Shown here in pieces: positions 15,739 to 24,950 of a DNA stretch of 64,000 nt (the first letter of the stretch is position 1; the number at the start of each line of letters is the position of its first letter). This stretch comes from Belnapia moabensis DSM 16746 (GTDB lineage: Bacteria > Pseudomonadota > Alphaproteobacteria > Acetobacterales > Acetobacteraceae): NCBI RefSeq assembly GCF_000745835.1, contig NZ_JQKB01000009.1:99510-163509 (forward strand). The letters run 5' to 3'. Made by a program: the position numbers and the translations under genes. The notes under the pieces were generated by a model. That model was not told the origin of the DNA. It ran no database searches and worked only from the letters and a program-made list of their open reading frames with translations.

Positions 15739-17409
15739 TCAGACCTCGACGCCGTAGATCTCCCGCGCCGCCTGGCGGGTGATGAGCCCATCCGCCACGT
15801 CGCGCTTCACGAGCTCCGGGTCGCGCGCCTTCGGGTCGCCCATGCCGCCGCCGCCCGGCAGCTTCAGCAGCAGCCGACGGCCCTTGGGGATCACCTGGAA
15901 CCCCTTGGTGCGCAGCGGCGTACCGTTGGCATCGTTCAGCCCGACCCAGCCGCCCGCGCCCTCGCCGCCACCCTCGCGCCCCTTCGGCGGATTGGCGACG
16001 CGGTCGAAGATGGCGTTCACCGCGAATTCCGCATCGCCCTTGGCGCCGATCTCCATCACTTGGCCGAAGCCGCCGCGCGTCCGCCCGGCGCCGGCGGAAT
16101 CGGGCCGGAGCTCCTTCCGCCAGAAGATCACCGGCGCGACATTCTCCGTCGCCTCCACCGGCATGGTGCGGACGCCGGAGGGGAAGGCGATGCCGTCCAG
16201 CCCGTCCTTTGTCGGCCGTGCCCCAGTGCCGCCGGAGTTGAAGGTGATGATCTCGAAATCCTCGGTCTCGGCGTTCTGGCCGGAAACCTGGCTGCCGCCC
16301 CGCAGCGGCGGGTTCCACAGCGCCGAGGAGCCCTCGGCATTCACCCGGTCCGGCACCGCCTGGTGGAGGCAGCCCATCATCAGGTCCGGCAGCAACTGCC
16401 CGACGACATGCCGGACGGAGACCGGATAGGGCCGCGGCGCATTGAGGATGCAGCCCTCCGGGATCACCATGTGGAAGGGGCTGAGCGAGGCCCAGTTGTT
16501 CGGGATCTCGGGCGCGACCACGCATTTGATCCCGAAGCAGGAATAGGCTCGGCAATAGGCCGGCGGCACGTTGATGCCGCGCGTCGAGAGGCCGGAGGTG
16601 CCGGCGTAATCGACGGTGATGCGGTCCTCCCCGATCGTCATCGCCGCCTGGAGCGTGACCTCGAACTCATAGCCATCCGACTTGATCTGCCCGCCATAGG
16701 TGCCGCGTGGGAGCTTCCTGATCTCCTCCAGCGTCGCATGCAGCGAGCTCTCGAAGATGTATTCGGCGAGCGGGTCGATGCTCTCCATGCCGAACTCGTC
16801 CATCATCTCGACGAGCCGCTTGGCGCCGGCATCGTTGCAGGCGCAGAGGGAGTAGACATCGCCTTCCAGCTCCACCGGCGTGCGGCTGCCGGCGCGGAGG
16901 AAGTCGAAGAAGGTCTCGTTCGGCCGGTTGCGGTCGAAGCACTTCACGATCGGGATGTAGAGCCCTTCCTCGAAGACGCTCCGCCCTTCCGGCCCCATGC
17001 CGAGCCCGCCGATATCGATGATATGCGCGGTGTTGGCGAAGAGCCCGACGATCCTGCCATTGCGGAAGGCCGGCGTGACCACGGTGAGGTCATGCAGGTG
17101 CCCGGTGCCGAGCCAGGGGTCGTTGGTGATGTAGTGGTCGCCCGGCTGCATGGTCCCGGCCGGGAATTTCGCCAGGAAATGCCCGACCGACTCCATCATG
17201 GAGTTCACATGTCCCGGCGTCCCCGTCACCGCCTGGGCCAGCATGCGGCCCTGCAGGTCGAAGATGCCAGCCGAGAGGTCGCCCGCCTCGCGCACCGTGG
17301 TGCTGAAGGCGGTGCGGATCATGGTCTGCGCCTGTTCCTCGACCACCGCGATGAGGCGGTTCCACTGGATCTGGCGCTGGATCGTCGCAAGTGCCCCGGT
17401 CTCTTTCAT
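15739..17409 (-). CDS. hyuB: Hydantoinase B / oxoprolinase B family protein
   Basis: A 556-residue HyuB-family subunit. It begins with IQRQIQWNRLIAVVEEQAQT and has the family hallmarks TVREAGDLSAGIFD, GHYITNDPWLGTGHLHDLTV and GGTGARPTKDGLDG. With HyuA it forms the ATP-dependent hydantoinase/N-methylhydantoinase/acetone-carboxylase-like complex that opens cyclic ureides. Its ATG lies 2 bp after the HyuA stop, so the two are coupled. The M20 amidohydrolase upstream would complete the path from hydantoin to amino acid. The exact substrate cannot be told from sequence. Confidence 0.92.
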   Translation of the reverse strand: MKETGALATIQRQIQWNRLIAVVEEQAQTMIRTAFSTTVREAGDLSAGIFDLQGRMLAQAVTGTPGHVNSMMESVGHFLAKFPAGTMQPGDHYITNDPWLGTGHLHDLTVVTPAFRNGRIVGLFANTAHIIDIGGLGMGPEGRSVFEEGLYIPIVKCFDRNRPNETFFDFLRAGSRTPVELEGDVYSLCACNDAGAKRLVEMMDEFGMESIDPLAEYIFESSLHATLEEIRKLPRGTYGGQIKSDGYEFEVTLQAAMTIGEDRITVDYAGTSGLSTRGINVPPAYCRAYSCFGIKCVVAPEIPNNWASLSPFHMVIPEGCILNAPRPYPVSVRHVVGQLLPDLMMGCLHQAVPDRVNAEGSSALWNPPLRGGSQVSGQNAETEDFEIITFNSGGTGARPTKDGLDGIAFPSGVRTMPVEATENVAPVIFWRKELRPDSAGAGRTRGGFGQVMEIGAKGDAEFAVNAIFDRVANPPKGREGGGEGAGGWVGLNDANGTPLRTKGFQVIPKGRRLLLKLPGGGGMGDPKARDPELVKRDVADGLITRQAAREIYGVEV

Positions 17410-17411
17410 GG

Positions 17412-19481
17412 TCACGCCTCCTGCACCAGGTCGAGATAGCCGAGCCCATCCATCCGGCATGTCCAGCCGGGGCCGACCAGCGTGCTCGTCTCCGCCTCCG
17501 CCACGATGCAGGGCCCGCGCAGCGTGGCGCCCGGCGCCATGGCCTCGCGGTCATAGACCGCCCAGTCCTCCACCTCGCCCGTCGCCGTGTCCCGCACCGC
17601 CTGGTGGCGGATGGGGGAGGGGGCGGGCGCGTCCTCGACTTCGGCGGCTGGTGCCACCTCATCCACCAGCGTCGCCACGGTCACGGCGAAGCTCATAATC
17701 TCGACATCGCTGCCGGGCACCGGGCGGTCGTAGAAGCGGGAATACTCCTCATCGTAGAGCGCCCGGATCGCCTGCACATCGTCCGCGGTCAGGTCGCGCG
17801 CCGGCAGCGTGACGGCAATCTCGTGCCCCTGGCCGACATAGCGCATATAGGCGATGCGTCCCTCGGTGGTCGGCGCGCCGAAGCTGCCTTCCGCCACCAC
17901 CCGCGCCGCCTCGGCCGACATGCCGGCGAGCAGCGCGTTCACCGCCGCCACGTCGAATGTGGCGAAGCGCTGGTAGAGGCTCTTCACCACCTCATAGGCA
18001 ACCGGCGCGCGGAGGAAGCCGATGGCGCTGCCGACGCCGGCGCCGCTTGGCACCAGCAGCCGCTTCACCCCGATCTTCTCGGCGACGCGGTAGCCATGGA
18101 CGGGCCCCCCGCCGCCGAAGGCGATGATGGTCCGCCCGCCGAAGCCCTTTCCGCTCTCGATCGCATGGACGCGGGCGGCGTTCGACATGTTCTCGTCGAC
18201 CATCTCGATCACGCCGAGCGCCGCCATCTCGGCCGCCAGCCCAAGCCGCCCGCCGACCGCCGCCGCCAGCGCATCCCGCGCCGGCTCCGGGTGCAGGCGG
18301 AGATTGCCGCCGGCGAAGAGCAGCGGGTCGTAGCGGCCGAGGGTGAGGTTGGCATCCGTCACCGCCGGCTTCGTCCCGCCGCGGCCATAGCAGGCCGGGC
18401 CCGGATCGGCGCCCGCGCTCTCCGGCCCGACGGTGATCCGCCCCATGCTGTCGACGGCCGCGATCGAGCCGCCGCCCGCGCCGATCTCCACCATCTCGAT
18501 CACCGGGATGCGCAGCGGCAGGCCGGAGCCCTTCTTGAACCGCCCGACGCGCGCCACCTCGAAGGTGCGGCTGGCCTGAGGCTGGTAGGCATCGATCAGG
18601 CAGACCTTGGCCGTGGTGCCGCCCATGTCGAAGGAGAGCACCTCGGTCAGCCCGCGCTGCCGCGCCACATGGGCGGAGAAGATGGCGCCGCCCGCCGGGC
18701 CGCTCTCGACCAGGCGGATCGGGAAGCGCGCTGCCGTCTCGAGCGAGGTCAGCCCGCCGCCCGAGAGCATCATGAAGAGCGGACAGGCGAGCCCCGCCTC
18801 GCGCAGCCCGACCTCCAGCCGCTTCAGGTAGCTCGCCATCAACGGCTGCACATAGGCATTGGCGACGGTGGTGGAGAAACGCTCCCACTCCCGCATCTCA
18901 GGCGAGACCTCGGAGGAAAGGGAGATCCGCAGCTCCGGCCAGAGCCGGTGGACGATCTCCGCCGCCTGCTGCTCATGCGCCGGATTGACGAAGGCATGGA
19001 GGAAGCCGATGGCCAGCGCCTCGATCCCCTCCTCCCGCATGAAGGCGACATGACGCTCGACCGTCGCGGTATCGAGCGGGAGCAGGACCTTGCCGGTATT
19101 GTCCAGCCGCTCCGTGACGGGCAGGCGCCAGCGGCGCGGCACCAGCGGCTGCGGCAGCTCGATGTTCAGGTCGTACTGATCGTAGCGGCTCTCGTTGCCG
19201 AGCGCGAGGACGTCGCGGAACCCCTCCGTCGTCAGCAGCGCGGTCTTCGCGCCCTTGCGCTCGATGACGGCATTGGTGGCGAGCGTCGTGCCATGGATGA
19301 CGAGGGCGATGTCGGCCGGCCGCAGCGCCGCCTTCTCGAGGACGACCCGCACGCCCTCCAGCACGCCGCGCTCCGGCGCCGACGGGGTGGTCAGCACCTT
19401 GGCGGTCCAGCGGCCATCCTCGGTCTCGACGGCGAGGTCGGTGAAGGTGCCGCCGATATCGACGGCCAGCTTTGCACTCAA
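17412..19481 (-). CDS. hyuA: Hydantoinase A / oxoprolinase A family protein
   Basis: A 689-residue HyuA-family ATP-binding subunit. The ATPase-fold start LAVDIGGTFTDLAVE lies at the very N-terminus, with IHGTTLATNAVIERKGA and SFDMGGTTAKVCLIDA further in, all diagnostic. I place the start at a TTG that overlaps the preceding stop (TTGA), because the coding similarity begins exactly there and no ATG is in frame close by. It is followed after 2 bp by hyuB. Together they should hydrolyse a cyclic imide or hydantoin with ATP. Confidence 0.9.
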   Translation of the reverse strand: MSAKLAVDIGGTFTDLAVETEDGRWTAKVLTTPSAPERGVLEGVRVVLEKAALRPADIALVIHGTTLATNAVIERKGAKTALLTTEGFRDVLALGNESRYDQYDLNIELPQPLVPRRWRLPVTERLDNTGKVLLPLDTATVERHVAFMREEGIEALAIGFLHAFVNPAHEQQAAEIVHRLWPELRISLSSEVSPEMREWERFSTTVANAYVQPLMASYLKRLEVGLREAGLACPLFMMLSGGGLTSLETAARFPIRLVESGPAGGAIFSAHVARQRGLTEVLSFDMGGTTAKVCLIDAYQPQASRTFEVARVGRFKKGSGLPLRIPVIEMVEIGAGGGSIAAVDSMGRITVGPESAGADPGPACYGRGGTKPAVTDANLTLGRYDPLLFAGGNLRLHPEPARDALAAAVGGRLGLAAEMAALGVIEMVDENMSNAARVHAIESGKGFGGRTIIAFGGGGPVHGYRVAEKIGVKRLLVPSGAGVGSAIGFLRAPVAYEVVKSLYQRFATFDVAAVNALLAGMSAEAARVVAEGSFGAPTTEGRIAYMRYVGQGHEIAVTLPARDLTADDVQAIRALYDEEYSRFYDRPVPGSDVEIMSFAVTVATLVDEVAPAAEVEDAPAPSPIRHQAVRDTATGEVEDWAVYDREAMAPGATLRGPCIVAEAETSTLVGPGWTCRMDGLGYLDLVQEA

Positions 19482-20743
19482 GCTCCATACTCCGCTGCAA
19501 AGCGCTGCGTCACCGCACACGCCTTCTCGAAATCCTCCATCCGCATGGCCTCATGCGGATTGTGGCTGCCATTCTGGTTGCGGACGAAGAGCATCCCCGA
19601 CGGGATGCCGGCGTTGGCGAAGGCGCCTGCGTCATGCCCGCCGCCCGAGGCTATTACCTTGGCCGGGATGCCGAGGGCGCCTGCCGCGCGCCGCAGCCCC
19701 TCTTGCACGCCGGCGTCCATCAGCGCCGGCCGGCTGCCGCCCTCAGCGCCGAGCTCGAAGCGCACGCCGCGTCGCGCCTCGATCTCCGTCACCTTGTCGT
19801 AGAGCACCTCGAAGAGCCGGTCGCAGTTGCGCAGGTCGACGCTGCGCACGTCGAGCATGAAGCGCGCCTCCCCGGCGATCTTGGTGAAGCCCGCCTCGGC
19901 CGTGGTCGCCAGGGTGCAGAAGGTGCAGACCATGGCGCGCCCCTCCGCATCCAGCCGGCACCAGGCCTCGTCGAGGGAGACCGCCAGCTCGGCGAGCGCG
20001 ATGGCGGCATCCCGCCGGTACTTCCGCGGCGTGCCGCCCGAATGGTTGTACTCGCCGAGCACCCGCGCTGCCCGCAGCCGCCGGCTGCCGGGGATGCCGG
20101 TAACGATGCCGACCGGAATCTCCTCGGCGTCCAGCACCGGCCCCTGCTCGATATGCACCTCGAGATAGGCGGCGACGTTGTCCGGCCCCAGCACCCGCCC
20201 GCCACGCTCGACGAAGCCGGGGTCGAAGCCCTCCTCCCGCATGTGGTCGGCGAGCGCCCGGCCGTTATCCATCCGCTTCACCGCCAGTTCGTCCGGTGCC
20301 AGCATCCCGAGCGCGCCGCGGCTGCCGGGATAGCTGGTCGGGAACCAGGCGCCCGCCTCCTCCGCCCGGGTCACCATGACGGTGATGTCGCGCGCCGGGG
20401 TGAAGCCCGCCCGCTTCATTCCCGCGACGGCGGCCAGCCCCGCCAGCACCCCCGCCGCGCCGTCGAAATTGCCGCCTTGCGGCACGCTGTCCAGATGGCT
20501 GCCGAGGATGACTTGCTTCGCCCCCCGGTCCGCGCCCGGCAGGGTCATGTAGAGGTTGCCGACCGGGTCGGCCTTGCTCTCCAGCCCGATCGCCTCTGCT
20601 GCTTCCTTGACCAGCGCATGCGCCATCCGCTCGCCCGGCCCATAGGCGTCGCGGGTGACGCCGACCCCGTCGAAGCTCCGCGTCCGCAATTCGGCGAAGA
20701 GCCTGTCGGCAAGGTCCACATCCGGGGTCAGGTTCGGCAGCAT
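19478..20743 (-). CDS. M20-family Zn hydrolase (N-carbamoyl-L-amino-acid hydrolase / allantoate amidohydrolase type)
   Basis: A 421-residue binuclear zinc amidohydrolase of the HyuC/AllC/beta-ureidopropionase group. Metal ligands are visible in GSHLDSVPQGGNFDGA, in the catalytic TRAEEAGAW and near LEVHIEQGPVLD; the C-terminal ASGGGHDAGAF and SHNPHEAM are also conserved. The ATG is preceded by AAGGAG. It sits directly upstream of hyuA with a 4-bp overlap, so the likely role is removal of the carbamoyl group from the product of the HyuAB reaction, giving an amino acid, CO2 and ammonia. The pathway assignment is inference from context. Confidence 0.92.
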   Translation of the reverse strand: MLPNLTPDVDLADRLFAELRTRSFDGVGVTRDAYGPGERMAHALVKEAAEAIGLESKADPVGNLYMTLPGADRGAKQVILGSHLDSVPQGGNFDGAAGVLAGLAAVAGMKRAGFTPARDITVMVTRAEEAGAWFPTSYPGSRGALGMLAPDELAVKRMDNGRALADHMREEGFDPGFVERGGRVLGPDNVAAYLEVHIEQGPVLDAEEIPVGIVTGIPGSRRLRAARVLGEYNHSGGTPRKYRRDAAIALAELAVSLDEAWCRLDAEGRAMVCTFCTLATTAEAGFTKIAGEARFMLDVRSVDLRNCDRLFEVLYDKVTEIEARRGVRFELGAEGGSRPALMDAGVQEGLRRAAGALGIPAKVIASGGGHDAGAFANAGIPSGMLFVRNQNGSHNPHEAMRMEDFEKACAVTQRFAAEYGA

Positions 20744-20798
20744 CCGATCACTCCTTGCCGTGGCGCGGAGTGCAAGTCCCGCGCCACTTCGTTTGAAC

Positions 20799-21590
20799 TC
20801 AGACCATGCCCCGCACACGGCCGCCGTCCACTCGGATCATGCTGCCGGTGATGTAGGCACCGCGCTCGCTGGCGAGGAAGGCACCCATCGGCCCGTAATC
20901 GGCCGGCGTGCCGAGCCGCCCGGCCGGGATCTCGGTGGCGGCCTCGGCCAGCGCCTCCTCCAGGCTGATATTCTTCTGCCGCGCCCGCGCCGTGCTGGTC
21001 TGCGTCACCCGGTCAGTCTGGATGGTGCCCGGGGCGAGCACGTTCATCGTCACCCCATCCGGCGCCACCTCGCCCGAGAGCGTCTTCAGCCAGCCCCAGA
21101 TCGAGGCGCGCAGCGTGTTGGACAGCGCCAGCGTCGGGATCGGATGCTGCATCCCCGTGCTGCCGACCACGATGACGCGGCCCCAGCCGCGCTCCCGCAT
21201 CGCCGGGATCAGCCGGTTGGCGATGCGGATCGGCGAGACGACGATGTGCTGGAACCACTCGAACAGCGCCTCCTCGGTGATCTGCGAGGCGGTGCAGGGC
21301 GGCGGGCCGCCATGGTTCAGCACCAGGATATCGACGCCCCCCATGGCGGCGATCGCGCCATCCGCCAGCCGGTCCATATCGGCCGAAGTGGCGACATCGG
21401 CGACGATGCCGGTGGCCGATGGCGCTCCGGCGGCCTTCAGCGCCGCCGCCGCCTCGTCCAGTCGCCCCTGGTCGCGGCCGCTGATGACCAGCGCCGTGCC
21501 CTCGGCCGCCAGCGCATCGGCGATCGACCGGCCAAGCCCCTTGGTGCCGCCCATGACCAGGGCGCGACGGCCCTTCAATCCGAGATCCAT
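20799..21590 (-). CDS. Short-chain dehydrogenase-like protein lacking the Tyr/Lys catalytic pair
   Basis: A 263-residue Rossmann-fold SDR. The cofactor motif GGTKGLGRSIA and the stabilising NHGG are present, as is the C-terminal SMIRVDGGRVRGM. The normal YxxxK active-site element is replaced by SNTLR (PTLALSNTLRASIWGW), so standard SDR proton transfer is not possible as written. A subgroup of SDR proteins with this substitution exists, with poorly understood activity. It is the first gene of a same-strand run leading into the amidohydrolase and hyu genes, 55 bp upstream. Confidence 0.88.
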   Translation of the reverse strand: MDLGLKGRRALVMGGTKGLGRSIADALAAEGTALVISGRDQGRLDEAAAALKAAGAPSATGIVADVATSADMDRLADGAIAAMGGVDILVLNHGGPPPCTASQITEEALFEWFQHIVVSPIRIANRLIPAMRERGWGRVIVVGSTGMQHPIPTLALSNTLRASIWGWLKTLSGEVAPDGVTMNVLAPGTIQTDRVTQTSTARARQKNISLEEALAEAATEIPAGRLGTPADYGPMGAFLASERGAYITGSMIRVDGGRVRGMV

Positions 21591-21695
21591 CCGTCCCGCT
21601 CCCTTATCCGAATGGCGCGACCCTGCCTTTGGCCGCCCCGGCTGGCAAGACGCCGTCCGGGTGGTAAGACAGGCCCAACCGAGGAGACCTCCCCC

Positions 21696-22673
21696 ATGCC
21701 GAAGCCCGTCCTGCTGGTGACCCGCAAGCTGCCCGAGGCGATCGAGGCCCGCGCCTCCCGCGACTACGACGCCCGGCTCAACCCGCAGGACGAGATGTGG
21801 GCGACCGACGGCGCCGAGATCGCCCGCCGGGCGCGGGAGGTCGGCGCCGCCGGCATCCTCGGCGCCGCCGGCGACGCGCTGGGCGCCGCCTGCATCGAGG
21901 CACTGCCCGAGAGCGTGAAGGTCATCGCCACTTTCTCTGTCGGCTTCGACCATATCGACATCGCCGCCGCCAAGGCGCGCGGTATCGTGGTGGTGAACAC
22001 TCCCGAGGTGCTTTCCTTCGCCACAGCCGAGACCGCCTTCACCCTGATGCTGATGGCAGCCCGCCGCGCCGGCGAGGGCGAGCGCATGGTCCGCGCCGGT
22101 CGGTGGAAAGGCTGGGCCCCGACCCAGCTCCTCGGCGTGACGCTGGAGGGCAAGAAGCTCGGCATCCTCGGCTTCGGCCGGATCGGGCGGGAACTCGCGG
22201 CGATGGCGCGCGGCTTCCGCATGGAGATCCACTACCGCGACATCCAGAAGCTGCCGCCCGAGGTGGAGCAGGGCGCCATCTACCACGACAACGAGGACAG
22301 CTTCCTCGGCGCCATCGACATCATCTCGATGCATGTCCCGGGCGGCGATGCCAACCGCCATTGGCTGAACGCCGAGCGCATCGCCAAGATGAAGAAGGGC
22401 AGCCTCGTCGTGAACAGCGGCCGCGGCGTCTCCGTCCATGACGAGTCGCTGATCGCCGCGCTGAAGTCAGGCCATATCCGCGCCGCCGGCCTCGACGTCT
22501 ATGACGGCGAACCGAAGGTGAACCCCGGCTACCTGACGCTCGAGAATGTCGCCCTGCTGCCGCATCTCGGCAGCGCCACCATCGAGGTGCGCGACGCCAT
22601 GGGCAACCGCGCGCTGGAGAACCTCGACGCCGTGCTGCTCAAGGGCACTGCGCCGCCGCACCGCGTCGCCTGA
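21696..22673 (+). CDS. D-isomer-specific 2-hydroxyacid dehydrogenase (glyoxylate/hydroxypyruvate reductase type)
   Basis: A 325-residue NAD(P)-dependent dehydrogenase. It has the dinucleotide motif GILGFGRIGRELA, the catalytic arginine region VNSGRGVSVHDESLI, a glutamate in VYDGEPKVN and the catalytic histidine in LLPHLGSATIEV. This is the GyaR/D-glycerate dehydrogenase pattern, reducing glyoxylate or hydroxypyruvate. The ATG follows GAGGAG. It is divergent from the SDR gene. Glyoxylate reduction would fit with the glycolate oxidase genes in this window, but there is no direct link. Confidence 0.92.
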   Translation: MPKPVLLVTRKLPEAIEARASRDYDARLNPQDEMWATDGAEIARRAREVGAAGILGAAGDALGAACIEALPESVKVIATFSVGFDHIDIAAAKARGIVVVNTPEVLSFATAETAFTLMLMAARRAGEGERMVRAGRWKGWAPTQLLGVTLEGKKLGILGFGRIGRELAAMARGFRMEIHYRDIQKLPPEVEQGAIYHDNEDSFLGAIDIISMHVPGGDANRHWLNAERIAKMKKGSLVVNSGRGVSVHDESLIAALKSGHIRAAGLDVYDGEPKVNPGYLTLENVALLPHLGSATIEVRDAMGNRALENLDAVLLKGTAPPHRVA

Positions 22674-22680
22674 GCCGGGG

Positions 22681-24231
22681 TCACCGCCCCGGCAGCGGCC
22701 CGGGCCGGCCGAAATGCCAGCCCTGGCCGTACTCCACGCCGAGCGTCCGCATCAGCCCGGCCTCCTCCTCCGTCTCGATATGCTCGGCGACCACCTTCGC
22801 GTCGAGCCCATGCGCCAGGTCGACCATCGAGGCGATGATGGCGCGGTCCTTCTCGCTGCGCTTCGCGTGCTGGACATAGATGCCGTCGATCTTCACGTAG
22901 TCGACCCGTAGCAGCCGCAGATAGCGGAAGCTCGCCGAGCCCGCGCCGAAATCGTCGATGCAGAGCGGCAGGCCGCGCGCGCGCAGCGCGGCGACGCTGC
23001 GCGCTGCCTCCGCCTCGTTCTCGATCTCCGCGGTTTCGGTGATCTCCAGCATCAGCCGCTCGACCAGCAGCGGCTCGGTATCCAGCATGGCCAGCAGGGC
23101 GCCGCGGAAGCTCGCGCTCTCAAGGGACTGGCCAGAGATATTGGCCGCGATCCTGGTGTTGCGGACCCGGCGGGCAGCGGCACAGACGCTCCGCAGCACC
23201 GCCCAGTCGAGGTCCGCCGAAAGCCCGAGCGCCTCCGCCAGCAGCACGAATTGCTGCGGGTCCTGCGGTGCTTCCCCGCCCGGCTCCGGGCGGATCAACG
23301 CCTCACAGTGGTGCGTTTCTCCCGTGGAGAGGACAACGATGGGCTGGAAGGCGAGGCGGAAGCGGCTCTCGGCGATCGCCTTGCGCAGCCCGGCGGCGCG
23401 GGCATAGGCATGGGCGACGAAGCCGTTCAGCCCCTTGTCGAATCCTGCCTCCACCACCGCCGCGACGCCACCGCGGTTGAAGGCGGACAGGGCGTAGCGC
23501 AGTGCCCGCGTCGCCTGCATCGGCGTGAGGCCGGGTGCTTCCAGCGGCAGGCTGGTTACATTGACCGAGGCGGCATGCCCGGCCTCCTGCAACAGGTCCT
23601 CCAGCCGCCGCCCGACCGCGCCGGCGTCTACCCCCTGGCCGAACACGCCGTAGCGGCCGGGGCTCAGCGTACCGACGCGGCTGCTGGGCGCCAGGACCTC
23701 CGTCAGATGCCCGTCGATCACGGCCGCGGCCTCGGGCCTTGCCGCCGTGACCTCGATCAGCCCCAACTGGCCGGCTTTCCCGTCCGTCTCCAGGCTGTGG
23801 CGGAATTCCTCCGCATCAGCAAGGGCCGGCGGCGCTGCCCATTGCGGCGTGGCGGCAATGCTGAGGCAGATATCGTGGCGCTCATGCTGCGGCCGGCGCA
23901 GCCCGCCGATCGAGACCGGGGTGCTTGCGGCATCGTTCAGCCGGAAGCCGGTCGGCGCCATCCGGTCGCGGGCGATCAGCAGGTTGAAACTGGCATCGAA
24001 GGCGGCTCGGTCGGCCAGTGCCACCAGCTCGCGCACCGGCCGGCCGATCCAGGCTTCGGGCGCCTGGCCGAGGCGGCTCTGGAAGGCCCCGGCGGCAAAG
24101 CAGATTCGCCCTTCCGATGTCGCTTCCACCAGTAATTCGGCCGCGGCCAGGGCGAAGGTCAGGAAGCGTTCCCGATCCATCGCCTGTCGAGCGGCGGCAG
24201 GTGCGATGGCCTCGGCGCCGTCAGGACTCAA
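22681..24231 (-). CDS. PAS-EAL protein, probable cyclic-di-GMP phosphodiesterase
   Basis: A protein of about 516 residues with an N-terminal PAS-like region (about 25-130), a linker, and a C-terminal EAL domain (about 265-510). The metal and catalytic residues appear intact: CEALIRPEP, NISGQSL, EITETAE, CIDDFGAG, YVKIDGIYVQ, VAEHIETEEEA and GQGWHFGRP. No GGDEF domain is present, so it should hydrolyse cyclic-di-GMP rather than make it. The start is uncertain: a TTG with GGAG nine bases upstream is used here, while an ATG 17 codons later (MDRERFL) is possible. Confidence 0.87.
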   Translation of the reverse strand: MSPDGAEAIAPAAARQAMDRERFLTFALAAAELLVEATSEGRICFAAGAFQSRLGQAPEAWIGRPVRELVALADRAAFDASFNLLIARDRMAPTGFRLNDAASTPVSIGGLRRPQHERHDICLSIAATPQWAAPPALADAEEFRHSLETDGKAGQLGLIEVTAARPEAAAVIDGHLTEVLAPSSRVGTLSPGRYGVFGQGVDAGAVGRRLEDLLQEAGHAASVNVTSLPLEAPGLTPMQATRALRYALSAFNRGGVAAVVEAGFDKGLNGFVAHAYARAAGLRKAIAESRFRLAFQPIVVLSTGETHHCEALIRPEPGGEAPQDPQQFVLLAEALGLSADLDWAVLRSVCAAARRVRNTRIAANISGQSLESASFRGALLAMLDTEPLLVERLMLEITETAEIENEAEAARSVAALRARGLPLCIDDFGAGSASFRYLRLLRVDYVKIDGIYVQHAKRSEKDRAIIASMVDLAHGLDAKVVAEHIETEEEAGLMRTLGVEYGQGWHFGRPGPLPGR

Positions 24232-24296
24232 CTCAGGGCGCTCCCCATCCTCGGTTCATGCCCGAGGATGGATGAGCCGGGTTAAATCCCGGTGAA

Positions 24297-24827
24297 TCAG
24301 GCCGCCAGCGCGGCCTCGCCGTCGAGGGTCGCGGCCGTCGCATGCACCACCGCGGCGATGCGGACGGCGGCCTGGATGGCCTCCTTCGAGACGCCATGCG
24401 TCAGCAGCGTCTTCTCATGCGCTTCCATGCACATGCCGCAGCCGTTGATCGCGGAGACGGCGAGCGACCACAGCTCGAAATCCACCTTCTCCACGCCTGG
24501 CTTCGCCATGACGTTCATCCGCAGCTTGGCCGGCATGGTGTTGTAGTCGCCGACGACCAGGTGGGTGAAGCGGTAGTAGATGTTGTTCATCCCCATGATC
24601 GAGGCCGCGGCCTTGGCGGCGGTCAGCGCCTCCGGGCTCAGCTTCGGGCCGAATTCGGCGAGGATGTCGCGGATCACTTCCGGGTTGCGGGAGGCGAGGG
24701 CAGAGACGACGAAGGTGCCGGCGCGCTGCTGCTCGGTCAGCACCGGCTCGTTCGAGAGGCTGCCGAGATTCAGCTTCTGGTCCTTGGCGTATTCGGGCAG
24801 GCGGTTGCGCAGGGCTTCCAGCGACAT
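24297..24827 (-). CDS. ahpD: Alkyl hydroperoxide reductase AhpD
   Basis: A 176-residue protein of the carboxymuconolactone decarboxylase superfamily. The catalytic set known from mycobacterial AhpD is conserved at the same numbering: E118, C130, C133 and H137 in FELW and [11 protein letters not shown]. It should reduce the AhpC disulphide and so supply electrons for peroxide removal in the cytoplasm. It lies downstream of ahpC on the same strand, separated by 123 bp that contain a long G/C tract. The pair is probably controlled by the divergent OxyR. Confidence 0.95.
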   Translation of the reverse strand: MSLEALRNRLPEYAKDQKLNLGSLSNEPVLTEQQRAGTFVVSALASRNPEVIRDILAEFGPKLSPEALTAAKAAASIMGMNNIYYRFTHLVVGDYNTMPAKLRMNVMAKPGVEKVDFELWSLAVSAINGCGMCMEAHEKTLLTHGVSKEAIQAAVRIAAVVHATAATLDGEAALAA

Positions 24828-24906
24828 GGCTTGGCTCCTTCCGGGTTGCTTCTTAAGGGTGGGCGGAGCGGATCGCGCAGGGTCCGTTCGGCGCACCCTC
24901 TCCTAT

Positions 24907-24926
24907 GGGGAGGGGGGGAGGGGGGG
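24907..24926. other. G-tract between ahpC and ahpD
   Basis: The plus strand has G4-A-G7-A-G7 in 20 bases, enough runs for an intramolecular quadruplex; nearby CCCCCC could instead fold it into a hairpin. In the ahpCD transcript the tract is C-rich. It may tune ahpD expression or simply be a length-variable repeat. Confidence 0.5.
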
Positions 24927-24950
24927 CACAGGGCGCCCCCCTCGGTCAGA

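Noticed and set aside
13933..17439. 1168-codon plus-strand open frame spanning several genes
   Set aside because: It has no recognisable domain and crosses well-supported genes in other frames; a chance long frame in high-GC DNA.
17391..19802. 803-codon plus-strand frame opposite hyuA
   Set aside because: His/Arg/Asp-rich antisense shadow of the hydantoinase gene.
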